From the NCBI GenBank assembly GCA_902522775.1, contig CABYWQ010000005.1:60349-124348 (forward strand): a stretch of 64,000 nucleotides of DNA, given 5' to 3'. Below the pieces are notes generated by a model. That model saw nothing but the letters and a program-made list of their open reading frames with translations. It was not told the DNA's origin and did not search any database. The stretch's first letter is position 1. Every line of letters starts with the position of its first letter. A program made the position numbers and the translations under genes. Origin of the DNA: Eutrophosalina sp902522775 (GTDB lineage Bacteria > Bacteroidota > Bacteroidia > Flavobacteriales > Flavobacteriaceae). Shown in pieces: positions 25,117 to 33,602 of the stretch.

Positions 25117-25657
25117 AAATCCATCTAAAAGAATCTACCATCTTTTTAATATCATTTCTAATATAATCTATATATGGAAATAAGGAATCATAATTTGGCT
25201 CCGTTTCAAAAAAGAGGCTTCCAGTTAAAAATTTATCTGTTTGATTAGTTACATAAAACTGAATATTTGATGGTGAATTTCCAACAAATGAGTAAAGTTT
25301 TGAATATATTTTTTTATCAATATTAACATAATTACTTTGAATTATTTGATCACTTAATCTTGAATTTTCATTTATTTTTTGATTAAATGTATTTAACACT
25401 TTTTCGATAGAGTTTGATAAAACTATTTGATTAATAAAAATTTTTGCATTTAAATTTTTATAATAAATTTCATAATTACAATTTTTAATATTATTTATTG
25501 ATGCTTGAGAATTTATATTAAAACTGTAATTACAATCTAAAGAGATCTTTTTATAAGTAGGAATTTCAAATTCTGGAGCAAAGTATGCCTTTTGCTTAGG
25601 AAGATTGACATTATTATTACATGAATAGACTATTAATGCAAAAAAAATTATTCTCAT
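25109..25657 (-). CDS. gldD: Gliding motility lipoprotein GldD
   Basis: A 182-residue lipoprotein recognised as GldD: lipobox IVYSC (cysteine near residue 13), PKQKAYFAPEFEIPTYKK, a CNYSFNIN segment, and the C-terminal block FYVTNQTDKFLTGSLFF followed by EPNYDSLFPYIDYIRNDI that is highly conserved in GldD. In Flavobacterium johnsoniae gldD is required for gliding and for the type IX secretion system. It normally lies in mutY-ssb-gldE-gldD order; here gldE is missing. The other gld/spr genes are not in the window, so motility cannot be concluded. Confidence 0.85.
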   Translation of the reverse strand: MRIIFFALIVYSCNNNVNLPKQKAYFAPEFEIPTYKKISLDCNYSFNINSQASINNIKNCNYEIYYKNLNAKIFINQIVLSNSIEKVLNTFNQKINENSRLSDQIIQSNYVNIDKKIYSKLYSFVGNSPSNIQFYVTNQTDKFLTGSLFFETEPNYDSLFPYIDYIRNDIKKMVDSFRWIYE

Positions 25658-25742
25658 TAATTAAGGTTTATTATAAACTACCTGAATACATTTTAATTGA
25701 ATAAAATTCTAAACGTAACTTAAAATACAATAAAAAATGAAT

Positions 25743-26171
25743 TTAAAATGGCAAATCGTCCGGCTGATTATCTTCTTGGACAGTTTTAGGCGAACCAATA
25801 ACAGGTGAATCAATTTGATCATCATTAGAATCATTTCTATTATTTAAAAAATTAAACTCATTCACATGCACCTCAGTCGAGTATCTTTGTTGACCATCCT
25901 CGGCTTGCCATTTTCTCGTTTTCAGTTTTCCCTCAACATACACTTTATCACCTTTTTTTAAATATTTATTGCAAATTTCAGCTGCTTTGTTTCGTACAAC
26001 AACATTATGCCATTCCGTATTACTTACTTTTTCACCAGTTTGTTTACTAATGTAACTTTCATTTGTAGCTAAAGGAAATCTTCCAACACATCCGCCATCT
26101 TCAAAATGATGCATTTTTATATCATCACCTAAATTACCAATTAGCATTACTTTATTTAATGATCCACTCAT
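25743..26171 (-). CDS. ssb: Single-stranded DNA-binding protein
   Basis: Binds and protects single-stranded DNA in replication, recombination and repair, and recruits partners through its C-terminal tip. The OB-fold runs over residues 1-110 (NKVMLIGNLGDD, EWHNVVVRNKAAEICNKYLKKGDKVYVEGKL). A polar linker leads to the acidic tip QPDDLPF, the Bacteroidota form of the SSB interaction peptide. 142 residues is normal. It is 23 bp downstream of mutY and has its own -7 element right before the ATG. Confidence 0.95.
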   Translation of the reverse strand: MSGSLNKVMLIGNLGDDIKMHHFEDGGCVGRFPLATNESYISKQTGEKVSNTEWHNVVVRNKAAEICNKYLKKGDKVYVEGKLKTRKWQAEDGQQRYSTEVHVNEFNFLNNRNDSNDDQIDSPVIGSPKTVQEDNQPDDLPF

Positions 26172-26176
26172 GACAT

Positions 26177-26184
26177 CAAATATA
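26177..26184 (-). promoter_or_regulatory. Candidate -7 element for ssb (leaderless)
   Basis: TATATTTG on the minus strand, ending 5 bp before the ssb ATG at 26171. With the usual 4-6 nt distance, transcription would begin at the start codon. Confidence 0.45.
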
Positions 26185-26194
26185 GTAAAGTTAA

Positions 26195-27229
26195 CTATTG
26201 AATTTGTGAAATTATATTAAATATTGGCTTTGGAAATGCATAGGAATCAAGACTAGTTAATTTAACAAAAGATTTATCTTCAAAGTCACTTTTAAATATC
26301 CAAAATTTTATTATCAAGTTTTGGTGAGAAAGCTTATGTTTTACTGTTAACTCTTTGGTTAATTTTTCTTTGGAAAAAGAGCTTATTTTAGCAAACAATT
26401 TATCTGCTTGGTCATGATTGATGATTTCGCTAGTTTCAACCATTGGAAACTCATAAAGATTTTGCCATATATCTTTTTTTAATCTTTTTAATATTTTAAT
26501 TTTTTTGTTCTTTGATATACCTACTAAATAATTAAAATACCTATTTCTAATTTTGATTGATTTTTTCTTTATTGGAAGGGATTCAATGAGATCATTTTTA
26601 AAAGCTAAGCAATCATTTAAAAAAATACAATTTAGACATTGATATTTTTTTGGAGTACATATTAATGATCCATAATCCATTAATGCTTGATTAAAATCAC
26701 CAGGCTTAGTATTCATAATTAGCTTACTACCAATTTTTTTTATACTTCTTTTTAAAACCAAACTATTGACTTGATAATTTAACTTAAATAGCCTACTGAG
26801 AAATCTCATCACATTTCCATCTACGACAATTTTATATTCACCATTACAAATAGAACTAATTGCGGATGCAGTATAATCACCAATTCCTGGAAGACCAATA
26901 AGAATTTCATATGACCTAGGAAAAATTCCAGAGTACTTATCTAAAACTATTTTTGCTGTTTTATGCATGTTCAAGGCTCTACTGTAATACCCTAAACCTT
27001 GCCATATCTTCATTAGATCATCAAACTCAGCTTGAGCGAGAGCTTTTATATTTGGATACTTAATAATAAACTTTTTAAAGTAAGGTAAACCCTGTTCAAT
27101 TTTAGTTTGTTGAAGAATTATTTCAGAGACCCAAACAACATATGGATCCGATGTTTTTCTCCATGGCAGATCTCTTTTATTTAGATTATACCAATTGATT
27201 AATTTATCTGTAAAATTTATTTGCATCAA
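26195..27229 (-). CDS. mutY: A/G-specific adenine glycosylase MutY
   Basis: Removes adenine mispaired with 8-oxoguanine. The catalytic glutamate lies in VWVSEIILQQTKI near residue 38, the helix-hairpin-helix in LPGIGDYTASAI, and the catalytic aspartate in IVVDGNVMRFLSR. The 4Fe-4S cluster cysteines are in CTPKKYQCLNCIFLNDC (C-x6-C-x2-C-x5-C). The C-terminal NUDIX-like domain that reads 8-oxoG follows (about 235-344). Start could be either of the two adjacent ATG codons. Divergent from the HU gene. Confidence 0.95.
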   Translation of the reverse strand: MMQINFTDKLINWYNLNKRDLPWRKTSDPYVVWVSEIILQQTKIEQGLPYFKKFIIKYPNIKALAQAEFDDLMKIWQGLGYYSRALNMHKTAKIVLDKYSGIFPRSYEILIGLPGIGDYTASAISSICNGEYKIVVDGNVMRFLSRLFKLNYQVNSLVLKRSIKKIGSKLIMNTKPGDFNQALMDYGSLICTPKKYQCLNCIFLNDCLAFKNDLIESLPIKKKSIKIRNRYFNYLVGISKNKKIKILKRLKKDIWQNLYEFPMVETSEIINHDQADKLFAKISSFSKEKLTKELTVKHKLSHQNLIIKFWIFKSDFEDKSFVKLTSLDSYAFPKPIFNIISQIQ

Positions 27230-27234
27230 ACCAT

Positions 27235-27242
27235 CAAAGTTA
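27235..27242 (-). promoter_or_regulatory. Candidate -7 element for mutY (leaderless)
   Basis: TAACTTTG on the minus strand, matching TAnnTTTG, with its last base 6 bp before the mutY ATG at 27229, so the predicted start of transcription coincides with the start codon. Confidence 0.4.
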
Positions 27243-27288
27243 AATTAAATAAAGAATGATAATAATTTTTTTTAGAATATAAATTTAT

Positions 27289-27296
27289 ATATTTGG
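27289..27296 (+). promoter_or_regulatory. Candidate -7 promoter element for the HU gene
   Basis: TATATTTG, an exact TAnnTTTG match, 28 bp before the ATG at 27325; predicted leader about 24 nt. The -33 region is T-rich without a clear TTTG. Confidence 0.5.
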
Positions 27297-27324
27297 CAAC
27301 CTAATATTAAAATAAATCGTTAAA

Positions 27325-27606
27325 ATGACTAAAGCAGAATTAATAACAAAAATTTCAGTAAATCTTGGTTTAGAAAAAAATGAAGTTCTAGCAACTATTG
27401 AAAATTTTATGGAGGAAGTTAAATTTTCACTTAAAGAAGGTGAAAATGTATATTTAAGAGGTTTTGGAAGTTTTATTATAAAAAAAAGGGCTGAAAAAAC
27501 TGGTAGAAATATCTCTAAAAATACAACGATAAAAATTCCAGCTCACTCAATTCCTGCTTTCAAGCCTGCTAAGGTTTTTGTTTCTGACGTTAAAAATAAT
27601 AACTAA
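27325..27606 (+). CDS. HU-family nucleoid protein
   Basis: A 93-residue DNA-bending histone-like protein. It has the HU/IHF fold: N-terminal helices (TKAELITKISVNLGLEKNEV), the GENVYLRGFGSFIIKKRAEKTGRN core and the beta arm ending in a proline intercalation region (IKIPAHSIPAFKPAK). First gene of a plus-strand series with the 29-residue basic protein and rng, an arrangement common in flavobacteria. HU versus IHF cannot be separated firmly; HU is more likely. Confidence 0.92.
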   Translation: MTKAELITKISVNLGLEKNEVLATIENFMEEVKFSLKEGENVYLRGFGSFIIKKRAEKTGRNISKNTTIKIPAHSIPAFKPAKVFVSDVKNNN

Positions 27607-27610
27607 ATTT

Positions 27611-27700
27611 ATGCCTAGCGGAAAAAAAAGAAAAAGACATAAGGTAGCTACTCACAAAAGAAAAAAAAGAAGTAGAGCCAATAGACATAAAAAGAAATAG
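27611..27700 (+). CDS. Very small, highly basic protein (29 residues)
   Basis: ATG at 27611 and TAG at 27698 give MPSGKKRKRHKVATHKRKKR followed by nine more residues ending in HKKK; 17 of 29 residues are Lys, Arg or His-flanked basic residues and there is no acidic residue. It lies 4 bp after the HU gene and 86 bp before rng. I recall near-identical short proteins at this place in many Bacteroidota genomes, which argues for a real gene. The composition fits an RNA- or ribosome-binding peptide, but no function is known to me; ribosomal association is inference. Confidence 0.7.
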   Translation: MPSGKKRKRHKVATHKRKKRSRANRHKKK

Positions 27701-27786
27701 TTTCTTTTAAATAATAAGTTCATTGACATTGAATCTTTGACAACAAGATTCTTCGAAAAATAAAGTATAACTAAAAACTATTAATT

Positions 27787-29337
27787 GTGAATAAAGAAAT
27801 AATTATTCGATCAATTAATTCAGCGGTTGATTTTGCTCTTCTACATGATGGAAAACTTATTGAATTACATAAAGAGAAAGATAATAATAAGTTTAATGTT
27901 GGAGATATATTTATCGCCAGTATAAAAAAAACAATTACAGGACTTAATGCAGCATTTGTAAATGTTGGATATGAAAAAGATGCTTTTCTACATTATCATG
28001 ATTTAGGTCCAAGAGTAAAAACTCTTCTAAAGTACACTAGACTAATCAAAGAGGGGAAAATTAAAAACTTCTCTTTAGAAAAATTCAATTTTGAAAAAGA
28101 AATTGATAAGCAGGGTTCTATTGATGACGTATTATCACCGAATAAGACATTGATAATTCAGATAATTAAAGAACCTATATCAACAAAGGGGCCTAGAGTA
28201 AGTTCTGAATTATCATTTGCAGGCAGATTTGTGGTTCTTGTACCTTTCTCAAATAGGGTGTCTGTTTCTCAAAAGATAAAAAGTAAAGAAGAGAGAATAA
28301 GACTCAAAACCTTGATTGAAGAATTCAAACCAAAAGGTTTTGGAGTAATTGTTAGAACAGTAGCGCAGGGCAAAAAAATAGCTGAATTAAAAAAAGATTT
28401 ACAAAACTTAAATAAACAGTGGGTAAATCTTTGCAAAAAAATCAAAGGAGCAAAAACACCTTCAAGAATTTTAAGTGAATTAAACAGATCATCCTCTATT
28501 TTGAGAGATCTTTTTGATGATAAATTCACTGGTGTTTATTCAAACAATAAAAATCTGTGTTATGAAGTTAAAGATTACATAGAACAAATAGCTCCCAAGA
28601 GGAAATCTATTGTAAAGTATTACAAATCAGATACTCCAATTTTTGAGCACTTTAATATTGAAAGACAAATAAAAACTGCTTTTGGTAGGACAGTCTCCAT
28701 GAGTAAAGGCGCGTATTTAATAATTGAACATACTGAAGCTTTACATGTTGTAGATGTTAATAGCGGAAACAGGTCTAACAAAAGTAATAATCAAGAAGAA
28801 ACAGCTCTGGAAGTAAATTTGATTGCTGCGACTGAAATTGCAAGACAATTGAGATTAAGAGATATGGGTGGAATCATTGTTATTGATTTTATTGATATGA
28901 TTAACCCAGAAAATAGAAAAAAGCTCTTCAATCATTTTAAAACTGTCATGGAATCTGATAAAGCTAAACATAAAATCCTTCCTCCTAGTAAAATAGGTTT
29001 AATTCAAATGACTAGACAAAGAGTGCGTCCTGAAATGAATATTAGGACAAAAGAAAATAATCCCAATGGGATTGGAAAAATTGAAGCACCTATAGTCATA
29101 ATTGATAAAATTGAGAACTCATTAGAAAAAATCTTAAAAAATTCAAATGTTACAAAAAGCAAGTTGAGGCTGCATGTTCATCCTTTTATTGCTGCTTATT
29201 TGACAAAAGGATTAGTTTCTATACGTCTGAAATGGTTATTTAATCATAGGAAATTTATTAAAATAATTCCACGTGATTCATATACCTATCTACATTATAG
29301 ATTTTTTAATGTTAAAGGGAAAATTAATAATTACTAA
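27787..29337 (+). CDS. rng: Ribonuclease G (RNase E/G family)
   Basis: A single-strand-specific endoribonuclease for 5S/16S rRNA maturation and mRNA decay. The N-terminal S1 domain is at about 38-100 (GDIFIASIKKTITGLNAAFVNVG), the catalytic metal-binding aspartates are in HVVDVNSGNR and IIVIDFIDM, and the QMTRQRVRPE motif of the catalytic core is present. 516 residues matches the RNase G form without the RNase E scaffold. The start is GTG; there is no nearby ATG. It is followed by a canonical terminator. Confidence 0.94.
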   Translation: MNKEIIIRSINSAVDFALLHDGKLIELHKEKDNNKFNVGDIFIASIKKTITGLNAAFVNVGYEKDAFLHYHDLGPRVKTLLKYTRLIKEGKIKNFSLEKFNFEKEIDKQGSIDDVLSPNKTLIIQIIKEPISTKGPRVSSELSFAGRFVVLVPFSNRVSVSQKIKSKEERIRLKTLIEEFKPKGFGVIVRTVAQGKKIAELKKDLQNLNKQWVNLCKKIKGAKTPSRILSELNRSSSILRDLFDDKFTGVYSNNKNLCYEVKDYIEQIAPKRKSIVKYYKSDTPIFEHFNIERQIKTAFGRTVSMSKGAYLIIEHTEALHVVDVNSGNRSNKSNNQEETALEVNLIAATEIARQLRLRDMGGIIVIDFIDMINPENRKKLFNHFKTVMESDKAKHKILPPSKIGLIQMTRQRVRPEMNIRTKENNPNGIGKIEAPIVIIDKIENSLEKILKNSNVTKSKLRLHVHPFIAAYLTKGLVSIRLKWLFNHRKFIKIIPRDSYTYLHYRFFNVKGKINNY

Positions 29338-29365
29338 AAAGCGGCTTTATGCCGCTTTTTTTTTT
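29336..29365 (+). terminator. Intrinsic terminator after rng
   Basis: AAAAAGCGGC (29336-29345), loop TTTAT, GCCGC (29351-29355) and ten T residues: a GC-rich 5-bp core extended by A/T pairs. It ends 12 bp before the recX start codon. Confidence 0.9.
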
Positions 29366-29377
29366 AACTTATTTGAA

Positions 29378-29839
29378 ATGAAAATAAAATTATCATATAA
29401 TGAATTGAAGTTGAAGATGCAGTATTACTGTTCTTACCAAGAAAGATGTCATAATGAAGTTATTAAAAAACTAAAAACATATCGTGTTGCAAGTAATGAA
29501 AAAAATAATATAATTTCTGAACTGATTCGTGATGATTTTTTAAATGAAACTAGATTTGCTAAATCATTTACAAGAGGTAAATTTAAATTTAAAAATTGGG
29601 GTAAAAGAAGAATTATTCTTGAGCTGAAAAAAAGAAAATTATCAATGAAAAATATCGAAATTGGTTTAAGTGAAATTGAAGAAAGTGAATATAAAAAAAA
29701 ATTTAATTATCTATTTGATTTCATAAACAATAAACATATTCATTTAGATAAATTAAAAAGAAAAAAAAAAATATTCGATTATTTAATATACAGGGGATGG
29801 GAAAATGAAAAAATATTTGAAAAATTTAATGATTTCTAA
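29378..29839 (+). CDS. recX: Regulatory protein RecX
   Basis: A small alpha-helical modulator of RecA filaments. The 153-residue product is helical throughout with the RecX pattern: CHNEVIKKLKTYRV, ELIRDDFLNETRFAKSFTRGKF, the WGKRRIILELKKRKL repeat and a third repeat ending YRGWENEKI. The frame is open further upstream, but earlier codons would include the rng terminator, so the ATG at 29378 is chosen. recA is not in the window. Convergent with the TonB receptor at 29849. Confidence 0.88.
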   Translation: MKIKLSYNELKLKMQYYCSYQERCHNEVIKKLKTYRVASNEKNNIISELIRDDFLNETRFAKSFTRGKFKFKNWGKRRIILELKKRKLSMKNIEIGLSEIEESEYKKKFNYLFDFINNKHIHLDKLKRKKKIFDYLIYRGWENEKIFEKFNDF

Positions 29840-29848
29840 AAAAATTTT

Positions 29849-31666
29849 CTAATCCAATTTAAACATAAAACCAAACAAAAAATTTCTTCCAGGCATTGGA
29901 ACTAAATTAGTCTCGTAATAACTTTCATCAAACAAATTATTAACATTTACAAAAAAATAATTTCCTTTAGATAAATCGTATTTGATATTTGAATCAAAAA
30001 CTCTGTGAGCATCATCATCAGATCTTTGACCAAATTTGTAAATAAAGCTTTGAGATATTTTTTTTGAATATTCCAAAATTAGTCTAGTATTTAATTGATG
30101 TCTTAATGAATTAATTGAATATCTTGAAAAACTTATTTTTTCAACAAATGATTTATCAAATAAATAACTATATCCAATACTTAATCTATTTTTTCTGCCA
30201 AACAATAGTGAAAAATCAAAATCAAAGCCATTTGTGTTAAGATTACGAATATTCGTTGCTTCCCACTTTTCATCTTCAATTTCCTTAACATAATCAATAA
30301 TATTACTAGATTTTCTGTAAAAATAAGAGCTTGAAATCTTAATGTTATCTGTCTTGAACTTTAATCCAATTTCATTAGTTATAGCATGTTCTGGATTTAA
30401 ATCTGGGTTACCGATTGTATTTCTATCTGAATAATATAAATCAGTATAAGTTGGAATTCTATATGTTTTACCATAATTGGCATATAAATTTAAATTTTCA
30501 CTTAAATCAAAACCTAAATCAAAACCTGGAAAAAAATGGAAAGATAAGTCTGAGAAATGAGAAAAAGAGAAGCCAGGTGAAAACTTAATTCTATTATTCT
30601 TAGAGCTAAATGTATAATCAGAATAAAAGGTTGAAGTAAATCTTTCGTGTTGGCCCAAATTGTTACTAGAGATGAAAGATTTAGCAAAATTTAAACCAAA
30701 ATTTAAATTACTTGATTTAAAAAACTTGTTAAAATCAAAATCTAAATAAAGTTTGTTAGATAAATGAAGGTTTCTATATACAGATGGATTATTTCTTATA
30801 TATATATATTCATCTTGAACCCTTCTCCAATAAAATTTAGGTTTAAATAATAAATTTTCTTTCTCAATTAAGCTTGAAACACCAAAGAAACTTGACTGAG
30901 TTTCTTCATATTGATCAATAGCAGTAGCAGTTGCATAAAACCCATTTGCTCCAAATTTCTTTTCAGTAAATCCACTAATTATATTAATGGGATTATTGGA
31001 TGTTTTAATCTCGGTTTTAAGAAATAAAAAATCATTAGAAAAATCTGTATTGTACCTATATCCATTAGACTTATTTCTTGAAAATGTAAGTAATGAGTTA
31101 AAATTATCCTTAATTGTTATTTTTGAATTTATCGAATAATTAAATTGCTCGTAGGACCCATAAGAAATATCTCCTAAAAAAACTTCAATCTGATTATTAT
31201 CGTATTCTTTTATTTTTTTTGTGACAATATTTACAGCGCCATTAAATGCATTCTGGCCAAAAATTCTAGCAGCTGGTCCTTTTATTATTTCAATTCTATC
31301 AACTAAATGAATTGGCAGTAATAAATTAAGGATATGGTGTCCTGTTTGAATATCATCCATCTTCATACCATCAATTAATAATAAAGTTTGGTCAAATCCA
31401 CCCCCCCTTATGTAAAGATCTGCCTGAGTTCCTGCAGGTCCTCTTCTTCTGATATCAATACCTGTAGTTTGTTGTAGTAAATCTATAATATTTCTAGCCC
31501 CACTTTCAACAATAGTTTCAGCACTAATTATCTCTATAGATCTATATTTTTCAGAAAAAGGTAAGCTAAGTTTTGTTTCGGAGACAATAACTTCTTCAAG
31601 ATTTACCAATTGAGAAAATAGTGATAATGAAAAAAATAAAAATGATATTCTAAGAAAGAAATTCAA
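29849..31666 (-). CDS. TonB-dependent receptor, BtuB/FepA-like
   Basis: A 605-residue outer-membrane receptor. Signal peptide about 1-18 (ending FSQ), TonB-box-like LEEVIVSETKLS, plug domain at about 35-145 with LYIRGGGFDQTLLLIDGMKM and RIEIIKGPAARIFGQNAFNGAVNI; barrel closing in NFLFGFMFKL. Length and layout fit BtuB-type receptors for small cofactors or siderophores. The gene starts 12 bp after the atpC stop on the same strand with no riboswitch between, so no regulatory clue to the substrate is available. Confidence 0.85.
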   Translation of the reverse strand: MNFFLRISFLFFSLSLFSQLVNLEEVIVSETKLSLPFSEKYRSIEIISAETIVESGARNIIDLLQQTTGIDIRRRGPAGTQADLYIRGGGFDQTLLLIDGMKMDDIQTGHHILNLLLPIHLVDRIEIIKGPAARIFGQNAFNGAVNIVTKKIKEYDNNQIEVFLGDISYGSYEQFNYSINSKITIKDNFNSLLTFSRNKSNGYRYNTDFSNDFLFLKTEIKTSNNPINIISGFTEKKFGANGFYATATAIDQYEETQSSFFGVSSLIEKENLLFKPKFYWRRVQDEYIYIRNNPSVYRNLHLSNKLYLDFDFNKFFKSSNLNFGLNFAKSFISSNNLGQHERFTSTFYSDYTFSSKNNRIKFSPGFSFSHFSDLSFHFFPGFDLGFDLSENLNLYANYGKTYRIPTYTDLYYSDRNTIGNPDLNPEHAITNEIGLKFKTDNIKISSSYFYRKSSNIIDYVKEIEDEKWEATNIRNLNTNGFDFDFSLLFGRKNRLSIGYSYLFDKSFVEKISFSRYSINSLRHQLNTRLILEYSKKISQSFIYKFGQRSDDDAHRVFDSNIKYDLSKGNYFFVNVNNLFDESYYETNLVPMPGRNFLFGFMFKLD

Positions 31667-31678
31667 CTAAAGTTATGA

Positions 31679-31951
31679 TTAATCAACTAGTATGATAAGT
31701 TTATTATTCTTCATTTCAACGACACCAGACTCAATAGCTAACGAAGCTTTATTAACTCCATCCAGGGTTAAATTTTCAGAATAATCATTTTCAAATTGTC
31801 CTGATAATTGAATAATACCTTTTTTTAATGTTGATACTATAGGAGCGTGATTATTCAGTATTTGAAAAAAACCTTCTGTCCCAGGAAGATATACACTATT
31901 TACATCACCGCAAAAAATTGTTTTTTCAGGACTGACAATTTCTATAAACAT
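31679..31951 (-). CDS. atpC: F1F0 ATP synthase epsilon subunit
   Basis: The epsilon subunit of the rotary ATP synthase central stalk. 90 residues cover only the N-terminal beta-sandwich domain (EIVSPEKTIFCGDVNSVYLPG, EGFFQILNNHAPIVSTLKKG); the C-terminal helical inhibitory domain is absent, as in other Bacteroidota. It follows atpD by 6 bp; the other ATP synthase genes are elsewhere in the genome. Confidence 0.93.
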   Translation of the reverse strand: MFIEIVSPEKTIFCGDVNSVYLPGTEGFFQILNNHAPIVSTLKKGIIQLSGQFENDYSENLTLDGVNKASLAIESGVVEMKNNKLIILVD

Positions 31952-31957
31952 AAACGT

Positions 31958-33472
31958 CTAATTAGCTTCAGCTATCATTTTTTCTCCAGCTTCAATAGCT
32001 TCCTCAATAGTTCCTTTTAAATTAAAGGCAGCTTCAGGAATGTGATCTAATTCTCCATCCATTATCATATTAAAGCCTTTAATTGTATCTTTAATATCAA
32101 CTAAAACGCCAGGAATTCCAGTAAATTGCTCTGCAACATGAAAAGGTTGAGATAAAAATCTTTGTACACGTCTAGCCCTTGCGACAGTTAGTTTATCTTC
32201 TTCAGAAAGTTCTTCCATACCTAATATTGCAATTATATCCTGAAGTTCTTTATATTTTTGAAGCATTTCTTTAACTCTTTGAGCACAATTGTAATGATCA
32301 TCTCCTAAAATTTCTGGTGTAAGAATTCTTGATGTTGAGTCTAATGGATCCACAGCTGGATAAATCCCTAATTCAGCAATTTTTCTTGATAATACTGTAG
32401 TAGCATCTAAGTGTGCAAAGGTTGTAGCTGGAGCAGGATCAGTTAAATCATCTGCAGGAACGTAAACTGCCTGAACTGAGGTAATAGATCCTTTTTTTGT
32501 TGATGTGATTCTTTCTTGCATAGCCCCCATTTCAGTAGCTAATGTAGGCTGGTAGCCCACTGCAGATGGCATTCTTCCTAATAAAGCTGAAACTTCAGAC
32601 CCAGCTTGGGTAAATCTAAAAATATTATCAACAAAGAATAAAACATCTTTACCTTGGCCATCTCCACTACCATCTCTAAAATATTCAGCAACAGTAAGAC
32701 CTGATAAAGCAACGCGAGCTCTTGCACCTGGTGGCTCATTCATTTGACCAAAGACAAATGTTGCTTTTGATTCTTCCATAGCTTTACTATCAACTTTACT
32801 CAAATCCCATCCACCTTCTTCCATAGATTTCATAAATTCATCACCATATTTTATAATCCCTGACTCAAGCATTTCTCTTAATAAGTCGTTTCCTTCTCTT
32901 GTTCTTTCACCAACTCCAGCAAAAACTGAAAGTCCACCATGACCTTTTGCAATATTATTAATAAGCTCTTGTATTAAGACGGTTTTTCCAACACCTGCTC
33001 CTCCAAAAAGACCAATTTTACCTCCTTTGGCATAAGGCTCAATTAAATCAATGACTTTTATACCAGTGAACAAAACTTCTGTGGATGTAGAAAGTTGGTC
33101 AAAATCTGGTGCCTCCCTATGGATAGATAAACCTTGATCACCTTTTTTTGGAAGATCTTTCATTCCGTCAATTGCATCACCAATTACATTAAATAAACGC
33201 CCATAAATATCTTTTCCAACAGGCATTTGGATAGGACTTCCTGTGGATATAACATCCTCTCCTCTACTTAACCCATCCGTTGAATCCATAGATATAGTCC
33301 TAACCATATCTTCTCCAACATGGGATTGAACTTCCAAAACTAAAACTGAACCATCTTTCTTATTTACTTCTAATGAATCGTAAATATTAGGTAATTCCAT
33401 TGTTGAAGAATCAAAAGTGACATCGACTACTGGTCCAATGATTTGAGATACTTTACCAACTTTTTTTGACAT
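31958..33472 (-). CDS. atpD: F1F0 ATP synthase beta subunit
   Basis: The catalytic subunit of F1. Walker A is GGAGVGKT near residues 157-164, with the GERTREGNDL segment, Walker B (VLFFVDNIFRFTQAGSE) and the ALLGRMPSAVGYQPTL signature. 504 residues is normal. First gene of the atpD-atpC-receptor series, with its own promoter; separation of atpDC from the rest of the atp genes is usual in Bacteroidota. Confidence 0.97.
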   Translation of the reverse strand: MSKKVGKVSQIIGPVVDVTFDSSTMELPNIYDSLEVNKKDGSVLVLEVQSHVGEDMVRTISMDSTDGLSRGEDVISTGSPIQMPVGKDIYGRLFNVIGDAIDGMKDLPKKGDQGLSIHREAPDFDQLSTSTEVLFTGIKVIDLIEPYAKGGKIGLFGGAGVGKTVLIQELINNIAKGHGGLSVFAGVGERTREGNDLLREMLESGIIKYGDEFMKSMEEGGWDLSKVDSKAMEESKATFVFGQMNEPPGARARVALSGLTVAEYFRDGSGDGQGKDVLFFVDNIFRFTQAGSEVSALLGRMPSAVGYQPTLATEMGAMQERITSTKKGSITSVQAVYVPADDLTDPAPATTFAHLDATTVLSRKIAELGIYPAVDPLDSTSRILTPEILGDDHYNCAQRVKEMLQKYKELQDIIAILGMEELSEEDKLTVARARRVQRFLSQPFHVAEQFTGIPGVLVDIKDTIKGFNMIMDGELDHIPEAAFNLKGTIEEAIEAGEKMIAEAN

Positions 33473-33509
33473 TATAAATTATTTATAATTAATATGAATA
33501 TATGAAAGG

Positions 33510-33517
33510 CAAATATA
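33510..33517 (-). promoter_or_regulatory. Candidate -7 promoter element for atpDC
   Basis: TATATTTG on the minus strand, followed by CC. Predicted transcription start near 33505 and leader of about 33 nt before the atpD ATG at 33472. Confidence 0.5.
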
Positions 33518-33550
33518 TGTAGAATATTGAATTATTTTCTTAGAAATATA

Positions 33551-33580
33551 TAAAAAAAGGCGCCTTAAAGACGCCTTTAT
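33551..33580 (-). terminator. Intrinsic terminator after the CarboxypepD_reg TonB receptor gene
   Basis: On the minus strand AAAGGCG (33578-33572) pairs with CGCCTTT (33562-33556) around a 9-nt loop and is followed by T residues (33558-33552). It separates the receptor gene from atpD. Confidence 0.85.
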
Positions 33581-33602
33581 TAACAATAATATGTTGATAT
33601 GT

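Noticed and set aside
27731..27751. Hairpin GAATCTT/AAGATTC upstream of rng as a terminator or riboswitch
   Set aside because: 7-bp stem with no T-run and no conserved aptamer features; in AT-rich DNA this may be chance. RNase G leaders can be autoregulated, but nothing specific is visible.
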